Part shown: positions 23,835-36,399 of the stretch, in pieces
Layout of the letters: each line of letters opens with the position of its first letter
Numbering within the stretch: position 1 is the stretch's first letter
Assembly (NCBI GenBank): GCA_028023455.1
Contig: JAQFVV010006199.1
Location: forward strand, 746,001-810,000
DNA from: Epiperipatus broadwayi
Taxonomy: Eukaryota > Onychophora > Udeonychophora > Euonychophora > Peripatidae
Length of the DNA stretch: 64,000 bases
Direction of reading: 5' to 3'
Made by a program: the position numbers and the translations under genes
Notes under the pieces: model-generated
The model's input: the letters and a program-made list of their open reading frames with translations, nothing else
What the model was told of the DNA's origin: nothing
Database searches by the model: none

Positions 23835-25850
23835 TCATTTGTTAAAATATTTTCATGTTCTACATTATAACTAAAGGGTAAAATGCATTTAGATGGTAAT
23901 TCAATTTATATAAAAATTTATCATAAACAAGAAAACACAGAATGCTTCTCTTATACAAGTAACTGCTTAAAATCAAAAATAATAATAGTAAATATTTTTT
24001 AAATATTTTTTGTTTCAATTTTCTTTTTATGACTGTTTATTTAATAATTTTTTTTTCTCCTTCATGCATTTCCTATAATGTTTTAAAGATGTAACAAAGT
24101 TAATATTTAAAATCTTTAAGATTTCATTATTTTTTAGAAAAAAATGAAAATCATAAATGTAAATAGAAGGATTTGAACTCAGGATTTTTCAGTCTTTTTA
24201 TCATAAATGTTTTTATATTTTATTTTAAAAGTGTGCATATTAATTTATTTACTGTATTGTATTTATTATTATAGATACAATAAAGTAAGTAAATTAATCA
24301 AAAAAGCATGTGAAGTGAATGAATGGTAACATACTTTCTAAAATGTTTAGTGACAATAATGAGTATTATTTGCATGGTTTATAAAGGCAGACTGTTTACA
24401 TTATAAAAATTCTTTTAATGACACTGAAAAAGAATACAGTAATATAAGCTGTCAATGGGGGGATAGGACTGTGGATAGAATGCAGTGAAAAGCTGCAATT
24501 AAGCTAAGTGTTGAAGTTTTAAAAACCAAATAGTGATAGATAAATTGCATTTGACATACATAGATGCATTTCTAGTTAACTGATTAGTTTTTTAAACCTA
24601 TCTTCAACTTTTTATTAATTAACCCCCCCCCCCCTGGAGTTAGATGGATTCTATTTAATTATGAGTGAATAGAATGATTCTACTTATATATGAGTGAATA
24701 TGTTTATTATTTTTTAATATGCATATATATTCAAGGTTAAGTAAAAAAAAATTCTTAAATTAATCATAATTCATAATAAAAAATAGTCTGGTGGTTTTGA
24801 AAATTTGAAAGGTTTATTTTTGCCCAGCTTTTAGAAGTTGTCCAATTTTCAGAAATCAGATTAATGATACTGTACCTGTACATTGTGAAATTTTTTTTTC
24901 CCTCTTTTCTGTTTTTAATGTTAATAAGTGTGTGTGAATGCTTTATAGTCATAGCTGTTGATAGGTTCATACAGCTTCTTTTATTATCACTATAAACTAA
25001 CTGAAGTAAAAATTTCCCTATAATTCTAACAGCAGGGTTTCATTCCAAAATTCCAGCAGCTTTTACCAGATTCCTAACAGCTGTCTGTCACATTTTAAAT
25101 TCCTCTAACAGCTGTTTTTTAAATTTACCTTTAAATGGTTACTATCTTGTCAAGAATGACGACATTTTTATATAGCTATTCTTTGACATTTTAATTGATT
25201 AGCTAGTAGAATATTAGTTGTTAAATGTTTGATATTTCTTGTGATTATGCTTCTATCCTTTCATTTGTAAACAATCTTTCTTTAAATGTCAAATAAAACC
25301 CAGTATTCCACTATTTTATTTTTATAATTTTTTTAAGAAAAAAAAAGTACATTATTTTAATGAGTAAAAATTTATGCTTACTTCATATAGTTAATTTTTT
25401 TTAATACACATATAAAACAAATTTGTATATTAGTTATTCATGTCTAGATATAGCTCTCCGATATGAGTGGTTATATTGATAATTGTATCATTATTGATCA
25501 TGGTAAATGAAGACGTAGCTATCAATGAAAGAATAAGTTGAAAAATTAATTGAAAAATAATTATAAAATGCTACAAGGTTATGCTTTTATCGGATAAGAA
25601 ATGAAAGATATGTAATAGTAAATAAGGATTTGTGGAAAAAGCCTGGGTCAAAAAAGAAGAATTTGTACATTGAAAGATTGAAGTAATAAGAAAATATTTT
25701 TTTAGATTATAATTTGGTATGAAATCAATGTAGAAATAATATTAAGAGTGCATATCTGGAACTGATGTAAATTTGGATTCCAATATAAAGTTGATTGAAT
25801 TGAGATGTTTCTTGATAATGTAAAAGCTGAGAGTGGAGTAAATTGACGCT
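23835..25850. other. Non-coding AT-rich stretch
   Basis: No motif-bearing frame. It includes a 12-base C run (24623-24634). Confidence 0.6.
24623..24634. repeat. C homopolymer, 12 bases
   Basis: Twelve consecutive C, flanked by AT-rich DNA on both sides. Confidence 0.97.
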
Positions 25851-25879
25851 TGAAAATAAAAAATGAGACAATTTGCTCT

Positions 25880-26665
25880 ACATAAATACTCTTCATATAA
25901 TAAAGATATATATGAAAGATGATGACCTGGCCCAACTGATAAGTACTGGTTCAGCACAAAATGCATCTTGGGGTTATTTGTCTTTTATTGTATCTTTATT
26001 TATATGAAATTATTTATGAAATAAAAAAGAATGGAGAAATATGGAAGTTGTCTAATCTATAAACTATGATTAGTCAGGGATCAATGTGATAAAATATTAG
26101 TTTGATGAGGCTCAATAGAGATAGGAAAAATATTATTTGTGTAGAGCTAATTTCAAATCAAAAAGATCAGATTAAATATACAAACAATTGATAATAATAA
26201 GAATGATGCAATGAAGCTTCTTGCTATATAAAAATGTTTATACTATTGCTTCATCAGACATAATCTCAAATTTATATTTATTAATGTTCATTTGACTATT
26301 GATCACATAACAATGCCAAAAACTAATATACATGTACCACAAAATGAGCTTAGTGATATGAGAAATTCAATGTAACATTATTTAATAGCATTTCAAACAA
26401 TTTTATACATTATAATGTTCAATACATTTATTTTTCTTCACTATTGATTATATAGAATTGATTCATTGGAAAGTTGCTGTTTTTTTAATCTGAACAAAAT
26501 AAAAATATACTATGTTTTAAAAAATAAGAGAAAATGAAATTTTATCTTCTACAAAGCTTTAATAAATATATAAATAAGCTCAATACTTCCATATATTATT
26601 TTAAATTTATATAAATAAAGATACAATAAAACACAAATAATCTTAATAAATATATAATAAAAATT
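25880..26665. repeat. Diverged relative of the 31.5-kb foldback, with its own inverted repeat
   Basis: The stretch 25905-25990 (CCAACTGATAAGTACTGGTT..., GGTTATTTGTCTTTT) aligns with the right arm of the 31.5-kb foldback element (31925-31995: CCAACTGATGATTGCTGGTT..., GATTATTTATCTTTT). In addition 25975-26030 (TTTTATTGTATCTTTATTTA) recurs in inverse orientation at 26590-26650, so an old hairpin element of about 0.7 kb is likely. Boundaries are unclear. Confidence 0.55.
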
Positions 26666-26669
26666 ATGT

Positions 26670-27950
26670 TAATGTTTTTGAAGCAATATCTATGTTGCCT
26701 TAAGATTTCTTCAAATCAATGTAGTTGTCTTGTAATAATCATAAGAATAATGCTATAGAAGAAATAATATTTAAAAAAAAATTTTTTTTTATTGTCCAAT
26801 TTAAAAGTAGTGACTTATTTGACTTATTAATGCGTGTTCTTAGAAACAAATATAATAGGTTTTATTGTATTTTTGAGCTAGGTCATATTTAAATTATGGA
26901 CAGTTCTCATCATACATAAATCAATACTTGCATAAAAAAATTCCCAGTATACTAAAAAATAAAATATGTGACAGTAAATGAATATAGCTCCCAATTTTTC
27001 TTATGATATATCAAATTGTTTATTTTCACTTGTCAAAAAAAAATTATATACTGCACAATGGAAAATATACATTTGAAAGGAAAAAGTGAATCACCTCAAA
27101 CTGTTACTATTTTTGATTTGAAAATTAAACTATTACTGATATGTAAATGTAAAAGTAGCAAAAAACTATCCATAATTTCATGTGAACTTGGTTTTATGGT
27201 ATCAATTGTGAACATCATCATGAAAAATACTATTCACTTAAAATAGCATGTGAAAGTAATGAAGGAGATGTCCAATAATAATAATAAAATCACATAAGGG
27301 CAAAAAATAAAATAGAAAAACTAATAATATGGAGGTAATCTCAGAAACATGTTTCACTAAGTTTAATAATGATGCAACAGAATACTTGTTTGAAGTATAA
27401 TGAATGATAGAAAAGGGGAAAAAAAATCAATTTACACAAAAAATTGTGAAATGACTTACTTTCATAAGAACAGAATTGGCTGTGTTTTAATTGAATCGAT
27501 GAATGTGTTATCCTTTTTTTTTTTAATTTCCCTTTCTGTAAACTTATTTTATAGATGGATAATCTATTGCCTGTAAAACATATTATACAGATTTTGATGT
27601 TCTCTTGAAGATGAATTGATGATATAGTCTATAACAGTATTAGAATATTGTATTGATAATTGTTTACTGTAATAGCAATTTTTTTGTTCTAGTCTATGTG
27701 GACAAAATTGTCTGCTATAATAAACATAAATAACTCAAAAACAAACTTTTATTATCAAAGAATGATTCATAACATGAAACTTTTGTTTTATCAAATAGTT
27801 CATAGTAATATCTCTACACAGTTGCATATCAAAGATTGAATAGTGAATCCCCAATGCCACTTTTTGCTTTAGCAAATATAGATGTAAAATAGTGTCTTAT
27901 TTTATTATACAGTGCTTGTCAAAGGCTTATAATAAGGATTTTGAATATTA
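26670..27950. other. Non-coding AT-rich stretch
   Basis: Nothing recognisable; open frames near 27016 are low-complexity. Confidence 0.6.
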
Positions 27951-27962
27951 TTGACATATAAA

Positions 27963-28045
27963 GGCCTTGTGGTGGAGTAGTTAATATATTTTCCTATCTT
28001 GTCTATGATTTATGGTTCGAATCTGGATGAAATTTGATTTTTTTT
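27963..28045 (+). repeat. Probable tRNA-derived SINE remnant
   Basis: GGCCTTGTGGTGGAGTAG resembles a tRNA 5' half with pol III A box (about 27970-27980), and GGTTCGAATCT at 28014-28024 is a B box with one deviation from the consensus. Spacing between the boxes is about 34-45 bases, right for a tRNA. A T run follows. It does not match the SINE at 28411, so it is a different tRNA-like head. No target duplication found; a plain tRNA pseudogene is the alternative. Confidence 0.5.
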
Positions 28046-28410
28046 TTAGGTAAATGGCCCATAGCCTGATCATCTAATTATTAGTCTTTTAATGAAAAAT
28101 AATTATTTTTGGATATAAGATAAACAATAAAACTTCAAAAATTATCTGCTTATTAGGCTGGTCACTATTGTCTCTTTTATGTTTCCTTTGCAAAGAAATA
28201 TTAAAAAGGCCTTTGCAAAATAATGGGCAGGCCATTGGGTCTATTTTATATTTTACTTCTAAATTATTAGTGTTTGATCTAAATAGTTTTATATATAAAG
28301 TAAATATTAACATGAATTATTAGTTTCTCTGGGTTAAACTTATGTATTTGCTTAAAATAATCTTGTATATATTTTAAATACTTTATCTGCTAAAATATAA
28401 ATAAATTGTC

Positions 28411-28512
28411 AAGCGTTGTTAGCCGAGAGGTCATCGCAACGCCTTGCAAGCAAGTAGTTAGTTGCACACGGTTGTGGGTTCGCTTCCCGGCCGATGCTAT
28501 GACATATGAAAA
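28411..28512 (+). repeat. tRNA-derived SINE, copy 1
   Basis: A compact GC-richer unit beginning AAGCGTTGTTAGCCGAGAGG, with a pol III A box at 28419-28430 and a B box GGTTCGCTTCC at 28477-28487, ending GATGCTATGACATATG before an A-rich tail. The same unit occurs in inverse orientation at 37910-38009 with the same start and end, so this is a repeated element and not a single tRNA gene. The head suggests a class II type tRNA (Ser/Leu-like A box GCCGAG), but the middle does not fold cleanly. A short direct repeat ATAAATTG flanks it (8 bases). Confidence 0.85.
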
Positions 28513-28514
28513 TA

Positions 28515-29640
28515 TATATATAAATTGACTTTATTTTTATTAAAATAATTATATATATATATTAAAATTAAAAAATAAAGGTATCTTTGTTTTAGATATA
28601 TATATATTTTGTAAATGTAAAATAATTTTTTATAATTAACAAAAATAAATTTACCAGATCTTTTTCAATTTTCAATGTATTTATGTACATATATAAGCAT
28701 TGTATAAGGAATAATTGGTTTATGTGTGAGTGATATAGGAAGTGCAAATGATGATTTTAATTTTGTTTAAAATGATGGATTTCTTTTGTTGTGCTTTTTC
28801 ATTATAATCTTTTCAGCTCTGAGGCAGAAGTGTCTGTTGTGAATATTGTTTTGAAGGTTAGGCCAATTGAGAAATCATCATAGTTGTTAATTTAGGTAAT
28901 TGATAACATTTTTCAAACTTGTATTTTGCAAAACAAAGATGTTAAAACAGTTAATAAAAAATTAATCTTGTTTATTTAATTTGGATTTTATTCAAAAATT
29001 AATGTTTCAATTTATATATATGCTCTAAATCTGGTTATGTTGAGAATATTAAAACTGCATCTAATTTGGGAATGTACTGTGTAGATGTCATAACAAAATG
29101 AGACATATGTCACTTAGTTGATAATGAATTTCATCAATATTTATAAATCATTGCCAAAATAAGTTGGAGTGTATAGCATCAATAACATTGAATATGAATT
29201 CTTGTGTAAATCTGTTTGACCAGCACTGAAGAAAAATGACTTTCTATTTAGCTCTTTTATGATTACATAACAGTGAAAATACTTTTCTCTATATAGTTTT
29301 TTTTATAAAATAGAATATAATTTTTTTTTAATTCTATGGTTTATTGTTTCTGATAATATAGTTTAGTTATTTGAATAATGAAGTGATTTATAAAATATTG
29401 ACAATGCAAGGCAATTTGTGGTTCAAATCGTTTGGTACTATTGAAATTTATTGGTTTTCCATCAAAACTTATTCATAATATATAACTTTTACATTCAGTA
29501 GAATGAGAAGAAATGTGATTACTACTGATAAAAAATCTAAGATATTTGAAATGAAAACTGCTATTAAATAATTTGATTTTTTATGAGTTTTTCATTTCAA
29601 TACCTTAGATTTATTTATAGGTTACTTAACTATTTAGGGA
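28515..29640. other. Non-coding AT-rich stretch with a small hairpin
   Basis: No motif-bearing frame. At 29534-29612 an imperfect inverted repeat with arms of about 25 bases (CTAAGATATTTGAAATGAAA and its counterpart) is seen, possibly a small hairpin element. Confidence 0.5.
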
Positions 29641-29654
29641 GTAATATACAATAT

Positions 29655-30350
29655 AACTTGTTGGTGGAAGTTTAATTTAAATCAGTTAAAAGCAAAAACA
29701 AGAACTTCATTGTTTTACCTTCTGAATTTACATATGCTGATGATTGTGCTATCCTTGCCAATTCAAAAGGTGATCTTTAAAATGTATGTAATGCTTTGAA
29801 TGCAACATTTAAAGACTTATTAATGTTCAAAAAACTGAATTTAAATATCTTGGTAGATTTCTAAGTAGAAATGTGGACTTAAATATGTTCCAAAGATTCC
29901 AATATGCTGCTGCTGTTTTTAATACCTTAAGAGACAATATTTCATCACAGTAAAATAATTATTGCAGTTAAATTAGATGCAAATAGTTGTTATTTTACCT
30001 AATTGTATGGAGTTAGAACTGGAGCCCTATCAATGTAACATAAAATTATTAGAAATTTTTTATTTAAAAATGCTTTGTAATAATCTAAAAATATAATGTT
30101 AAGATCATAAAACTAATCAATATGCTCTTCAATTTTCTGGATGTGAAACTATAAAGTCCACTATTGCAAGATTACATCTTTATTAGAATGGACAGATGAA
30201 ATAAGGGAACAATACAAGACTTCCTAAAAATATTTTTTAGTGAACTTGAGTAATATTTTTACAGGAAAGGCAACTCCTATTTATATTATAAAGTTTATCT
30301 CAATGACATTATAAAAAAAGTGCAACTTTAGACATATGATTGAAATCTTT
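29655..30350 (+). mobile_element. LINE ORF2 fragment (ADDCAIL type)
   Basis: Reading across frames: FNLNQLKAKT near 29670, then EFTYADDCAILANSKGDL with the catalytic box YADD at 29733-29744, followed by CNALNATFKDL, QYAAAVFNTLR (about 29905), LYGVRTGAL (30002-30030), and RLPKNIF near 30210. These are the ordered blocks of an invertebrate LINE RT palm, thumb and post-RT region (family form: LFADDCALLAHSEADLQ ...). It differs in wording from the L1-like and RTE-like copies, so it is at least the fourth LINE type here. Both catalytic Asp codons survive, but frameshifts are many. Confidence 0.8.
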
Positions 30351-30630
30351 CATGAAGTTTGCTGCAAAAAAAAAAAAAAAAAATCAAACGGTATTATTGC
30401 AAAATGTCAAATAAACAGAAATAATGGGTTAGAATGTTCTATATATAATCATAGTTTTGTTTACATATTGATTTATATAGTCATCACAATATTCATTTCT
30501 AGTGTAATTTTTTTAGTCATTTGTGTCTGTTGCTGATGATAATGAATATTTAAATAGATTTCAATATCAAATGCAGTTGATAAAGATTGCTTTAAAGAAA
30601 AAAGTTCAATGCATTCCATCAACTCTCTCT

Positions 30631-30733
<103 letters not shown>

Positions 30734-31534
30734 AAGAATTCCTTTGTTTGAACAGAATGCAAAAGCTTTATTGTTCAGCTTATTATAATAATTATGCTTA
30801 TGTATGAATTACTAAAGCTGTCTATATTATTTATAAAAGGACCAACATTGATTTTCCACATATGTAATTGAAAACAGTATACCCTCCTCCTCAAGCTATG
30901 TCATATTGGACTGCCAAATATGTCATAGAATATAAAAAATATTATCAAATGGCAATAGATATATGTTTGCATTATGTATAGCTAAACAAGATATTTCAAG
31001 TATAAACATTTCTAAGGAGAAGAAACATACATATTTTCAGCATTACTCTCTAGACATAAGTTCTAAACCATAATATGTACATAATATTATATTTTATATC
31101 CAAATTACAGTTATCAGTAGATAGATTCAACTCTTTTCCTCTATTGTATAGACTAGGGATGGATAAATTAATGAGAGGCAAGAGTCACAGTAGTTAATTT
31201 TGGTACTAATTTTGGTGGGAGCAATACAAGTAATCAAAGGTTGAAATAGTTTTTACAATCATTTATGCTAATAAAATCCACATTAATAACTGTTTTGGCT
31301 GGAACTATTTAGAAGCTAAATATTTAAAGTTTAAAAATATGTTTTTTAATTATCTTTAAAATATTTATGAAGTAAAATGTTCTAATACTGGTAAATATTA
31401 TACGATTATAGATTATTAATATAAAAGTTTAGACAAAATGGCAATGAAAATCAATGTAGTTAATTTTGAGAGCTGTATAGTATTAGTGAGCCACATTTTG
31501 CCCACCATTGATTGATTGCTAGGCATTAAAATAG

Positions 31535-32138
31535 TAGCTACTGGTACTATATAGGGTATATGAGCACAGACTTTTATACAACCCACCACTCACCAGACTA
31601 TCTCATATCACTGATACACTTGAACACATATATGTCGAAAAGATAAATAATCACCAATATACATATTTCATTCTAAACCAGCAATCATCAGTTGTATTAA
31701 ATGGATTATGTCCTGTACATGAGGGGTCAGATTGACTTTAGGTCAACATGGGTGTGACAAGAATCTCAGCCTCAGGGTGGCCTTTGAGCATTTCATCATC
31801 AGATTTTCAATTGGATAGATGGTTGAAGAGTTGGAATGTGGAGTGGAGCCTGCCCATTAAAGTGTGAAGATTGGCTATCTTAATATATATCTGAGCACTT
31901 ATTGCATATATGTGTGGAGGTGATAATCTGGACCAACTGATGATTGCTGGTTTAGCATGAAATACATATATTGATGATTATTTATCTTTTCGACATATAT
32001 GTGTTCAAGTGTATCAGTGATATGAGATGAGAGGTGAGTGGTGGGTTGTCTGAAAGTCGGTGCTCATGTACCCTATATATTATATATATTGATACAGGTA
32101 TATAATAAGCCTGTATTTCAGTTATAGCTACTGGTACT
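31535..32138. mobile_element. Foldback element 3 with 14-bp target-site duplication
   Basis: A long palindrome: left arm 31549 to about 31694, right arm about 31933-32078, some 146 bases each and about 90% alike, with a central 238 bases. TAGCTACTGGTACT occurs at 31535-31548 and 32125-32138, making an inserted unit of 576 bases (31549-32124). The left arm abuts its duplication; on the right a 46-base tail (32079-32124) intervenes, containing a small stem (ATACAGG ... CCTGTAT). The arrangement copies foldback element 1. The centre has no frame with a known motif. A diverged relative lies at 25.9 kb. Confidence 0.9.
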
Positions 32139-32144
32139 GTAAAT

Positions 32145-33980
32145 CTATTTTCAAACTTTAGATTTATTATGTATAATAACTTCCTGCTTAGATATAGAAC
32201 AGTATTATAAAACTTAAGAAATAAATAGATTTAATTAATGGCCTATGTACTGAAATCCTGAAATAAAGTGTCTGGAATCTAAAAGATTGCTATCTAAGCT
32301 CTCTATATACACACATATGATAGTTATATATATATATTAATTAGTTTAGTTATAAATCATAATTTGTATTTATTGGACCATATTTCATTTAAATATTATA
32401 CCCCTTTCCTATTATTAACAAATTATCTAATGCTAAGATTAAATACATTTTAACTACTCAGAGTAAGGCGATTTATGATGATTAAAAGAAGAAAAAATGT
32501 GCTAATAGTATCTGACAAATAGTGTTTAGGGAATGTGGGGAGAAGGACAATAACCTACCAATAACAGCAAAGGGTAATATGTAAGAGTGCCTTTGATTTG
32601 TCCTGTTCAATTTAGCTTAGTGTATAAACAAGCCTTCTGGCATCCATTGATTACTCTGGTTGGCACTGAGTGGCATTACTATATGGAGAGTTTTGCCTGT
32701 TTTAATAACAGTTTTGTGCTAGCATAAGAAATAGTCATCATGTGATGTCTAGTGGTTTAAACATTTAAAGCTAAATGTTACTGCATTGAATCCTATAAAT
32801 CAAACTGTAATTTTATAGCACAAGTGTTTATACATGACTTCTCGAGCAAGTAATCATATGACTATTTTTAAATGATTTGATCATACTAATTTATTTTTGA
32901 ATATTTTTTTAAATAATCAGTTTACAACAAAAATATCTGTTTTCTAATGCATTCATGTCTATCTACATCAGTCTACACATACATTTTAACTTAATAGACA
33001 TTTATCATGTCAAGTGGCTTCATTTTATTGTTTTAAAAAATATTCATGAAATCTCTTTATTGTAATATTTATGTATTTTATTATGAATTCTATTTTGCAA
33101 TTGTAGTGTATGACTATTCTCACATGTCAGCACATTAATACTCATCTACCAATTCAGACTGTCCTTATCCTTATTTTGCCATATCCATAAAATTATCTAA
33201 ACATATTTTTTACTGATCAATATTATTTGGAGAAGATATTGAGGCTTCTCAATTATCATGATAAATTTGTTCTAGATAATGAGCTATAATATCTGACTTT
33301 ATGAGCAATAAGATCAAATTCCCATAGGAGCAAGTTGAATAAGGTTTTACAAGGACTGTACTATAATAGAGTATTGTATATATTTTTACATACTGATGTA
33401 TACTTTTAATAAAGAAATATAATCATAAATAAATATATGTAAACAATTCCCTACTTATATAAACCCAACATATCTGATACAAACACATATAGATATATAT
33501 TAAATTATGATATAGATTTACAGGAAAACTTTAAATATTTCATTTCAATAAAAATTTTATTAACAATAAATAGTGGTTACATACTAATAAAGGATAAATA
33601 AATGAATAAATTGTACAATAATATGATTATACTTTAAATATTTTATATAATAATTGAATGGTTTGGTGCTCAGTACCACAATTGACTGAGTTGAGCCATA
33701 ATACTGGATCTTGAGTTCTAAAACCCATCTCTCTATCAATGCAGTAAATCTTTTAGGACAATATTTTTTTTTCTCCATTATGCTGTTTTTTTATAATATA
33801 TTAAATGTTATAAATATTAAATCCATTATTGTTGTAATAATATTTATTTATTATACTTAAAGACATTGCACAAAACATTCTAAATATTTCATATTTAGAA
33901 TTTAAAAATAATTTAATTTTAGCAGTATGGAAATAATAGAGTTAATTTTATATATATATATTAAATGTTTTTATTTACCA
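32145..33980. other. Non-coding AT-rich stretch
   Basis: No protein motif. Around 32470-32820 composition is a little less AT-rich, with a weak B-box-like GCATTGAATCC at 32783-32793, too weak to call a SINE. Confidence 0.5.
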
Positions 33981-33984
33981 TGCA

Positions 33985-34200
33985 ATAAAAAGAACAAAAA
34001 ATAATTGTTTCTTCAACCACAATTCGGATTTTTAGATTTAGCTTGAAATAAAAGCATGGGGGTGGGGTCCAGAAATTACTTAAGTCAATTCCTTGTTATA
34101 AAAGATAGAGATTGATCTAATTAATTTCTTAACCCACCTCCATGCTTTTATTTCAAGTTAAATCTAAAAACCCCAATTGTGGTCAAAGAACCTTTTTTTC
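33985..34200. mobile_element. Hairpin (foldback) element 4
   Basis: Inverted repeat with arms of roughly 60 bases: ACCACAATTCGGATTTTTAG...AAATAAAAGCATGG from 34017 and its reverse complement ending at 34183. The arms carry scattered mismatches. Outer parts continue weakly to about 33985 and 34200. AT-repeat flanks prevent any statement about target duplications. No coding capacity. Confidence 0.8.
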
Positions 34201-34304
34201 TTTTTAGTACTTAGCACAATAAATAAAAATGGAAAACTATATTGTACTAAATTGGCTTGACATTTATATATATATATCACTAGACAAATAATCAAAATAA
34301 ATAA

Positions 34305-34372
34305 CTATTAATAACTGTATTATAATATTTATTGAACCAGTTTTTATCTCCATTGAGACTTTCTTAAGATAT
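34305..34372 (-). repeat. Fragment of the ATCTCCATTGAGA repeat family
   Basis: ATAATATTTATTGAACCAGT followed by TTTATCTCCATTGAGACTTTC recurs at 41.82 kb and, inverted, at 41.89 and 41.93 kb inside the LTR element leader. This copy stands alone. Confidence 0.7.
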
Positions 34373-34849
34373 ACTAGACAATTCACATAACCAATTAACT
34401 ATATCTACCATCTACTGGACATTATTTACATTAAATTGCAGTTTTTGTAAACATATACTTATATATTATAATCAAATAATTAATAGATTTTTCATCTTAC
34501 ATATTCATATAGTTTACATTATTCAATTAAATAAACTAAAATTATTTTTTACATCTATAATTCAAACAAATATTATAGTTAGTATTAATAGTTGATTATT
34601 TCAATTTTATTTTGGTTGATTATTTATGTATTTGTGACAACATTTTGGACAAATAAATTTTATTGGATATTTGACTGTTATAGTAATGTATCATTAAATA
34701 TTTCTTTTATAAATTAAAATATTTACTCCTTCTGTATATATCACATTTAATATGTGTACATAATAATGTGTGTGTATAAAAGTGTTTAAAAATATGAAAT
34801 ATTCTTTTAAGTGAAAAATGTTTGATATTTTTGCTTTTGATGGGAAATT

Positions 34850-35100
34850 TTTATTTTTTTAAAAAATGCTTATTAAAACTATATTGTAAATGAATTTCAC
34901 TTAATATGTATAATTTTATTTAAAATCATTTTCACACTTATAGTGTATATATATATATCACTAGATATTTTTACAGTGAGTTAATATGTATACTCTTTAT
35001 GTATAATAAATCAGTAACTAATATTTCAGTTTAAAATTGTTTAACTTTTTTTTTAAAAAAAGCTTAATAAAACTATATTATAAATAAACTTTCTTATTAC
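34850..35100. repeat. Imperfect direct repeat, about 190 bases apart
   Basis: TTTAAAAAA-GCTTA-TAAAACTATATT followed by TAAAT and CTTTC appears at about 34858 and again at about 35050, suggesting an old tandem duplication. Confidence 0.5.
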
Positions 35101-35139
35101 TTAAATGAAGCTTACAATTGCAATGAAGAAAATCACAAG

Positions 35140-35680
35140 CATTATTTAAAACATTGAAGTTCTAAGAACAGTTTTTAAAGTTGATATCAAAATATTCAAA
35201 TCCCCCCACCCATTTCTTCCATATCTAAGAAACAAAGTCACCTATTTAAAACATTAATGTTTCCTATCACTATTATAGAGATTTTTTTTTAATGTACAAA
35301 ATTTTAACAAATTATATTGAACTTAACTCTATTAAATGTCAATTTTAAAATGTTATTAAAGTATTATTAAATTGAAAGCAAGAAAAAAAATCTGTATCCA
35401 TCCTCTTGGTAGCCTTACTTAAAACATATTAAAGTTCCAAGAAGAATTTTTAGATTTGATATTAAAATATTCAATATTTTCCTGCCCTTTTATCCATATC
35501 TAAAAAACTAGGTAACCTAGAAAAGAATCATGTCCCATATTGATCTACCTGATATTTATTACTTATAAATCAAATTTGAAGCAATTGTATTGAATTAAAT
35601 CTATTAAATCTCAATTTTAAAATTTCATTTTAACTTAAAAGTTATTTCAAAAGTTTACAAATAAACATTCCAACTAACAA
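35140..35680. repeat. Degenerate tandem dimer, period about 270
   Basis: Two consecutive units share the same order of landmarks: AAAACAT...AAGTTC...AAGAA (35147 and 35418), GATATCAAAATATTCAA versus GATATTAAAATATTCAA (35183 and 35458), CCATATCTAA (35219 and 35494) and ATTAAAT...CTATTAAATNTCAATTTTAAAAT (35330 and 35600). No coding sense. Confidence 0.75.
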
Positions 35681-36399
35681 AGAGTTTTTTCAACTTCAAT
35701 AAAAATATTTAAAAAGGAAAGAGTATTTATTATTAAGCAAACTAATGATATTTTTTGTCCTATTTAAATAAATAAATAAAGAATCGCTTCTTAAACTATA
35801 TTAACTTTATTGATTATAAAATTAATTTACAACATTCATTGTTTCAAATACTATTAGAAAAATATTTTAAATAATAATAACACTTTTTTTTTAAGGAAGT
35901 CATGCTTTAATACATTATTACAGTAAAGGTTTGTAATTTTTTGAGCTTATGCATACATAAATCATATTGCATAAAAAAAGGTTGTTCACAGTACTTATAT
36001 AAGTTGAGAATTGCCTATGTCTATATTTAAAATATATATATAATCATTGGAAAAAAACTTCTGTATTGCATTTTAGTTGAGATTTTAAAAAAATCATTTC
36101 TGAATTTAATAATTAAAACTAAGTTAAAAAAAATCTTATCTTTTTTATTAAAAGTTTGCCAATTCATTTATAATAATAAAGTTTATCATTATTATTTTTA
36201 TTAAATTATATTGCAAAATTTAAGTGCACATTTTTAATACAGGCAGACTACATTATTCTGAATTGCTTGAATATAAAACTTATTTTTTTGAGCAGTTATA
36301 TATCAATTAACATGAATTCACAGCAGTTTTGAGAAAAATTAGTTTCATTGGCATAGATCAGTGAAAAAGTTCAATTTATTAAAACATCAAGTCAAAATA

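Noticed and set aside
28411-28512. A functional tRNA gene
   Set aside because: A second copy with the same ends, a poly(A) tail and a target duplication at 37.9 kb shows it is a SINE; the anticodon arm does not fold well.
32740-32800. tRNA-like boxes near 32.75 kb
   Set aside because: Only a poor B-box match and no tail or duplication.
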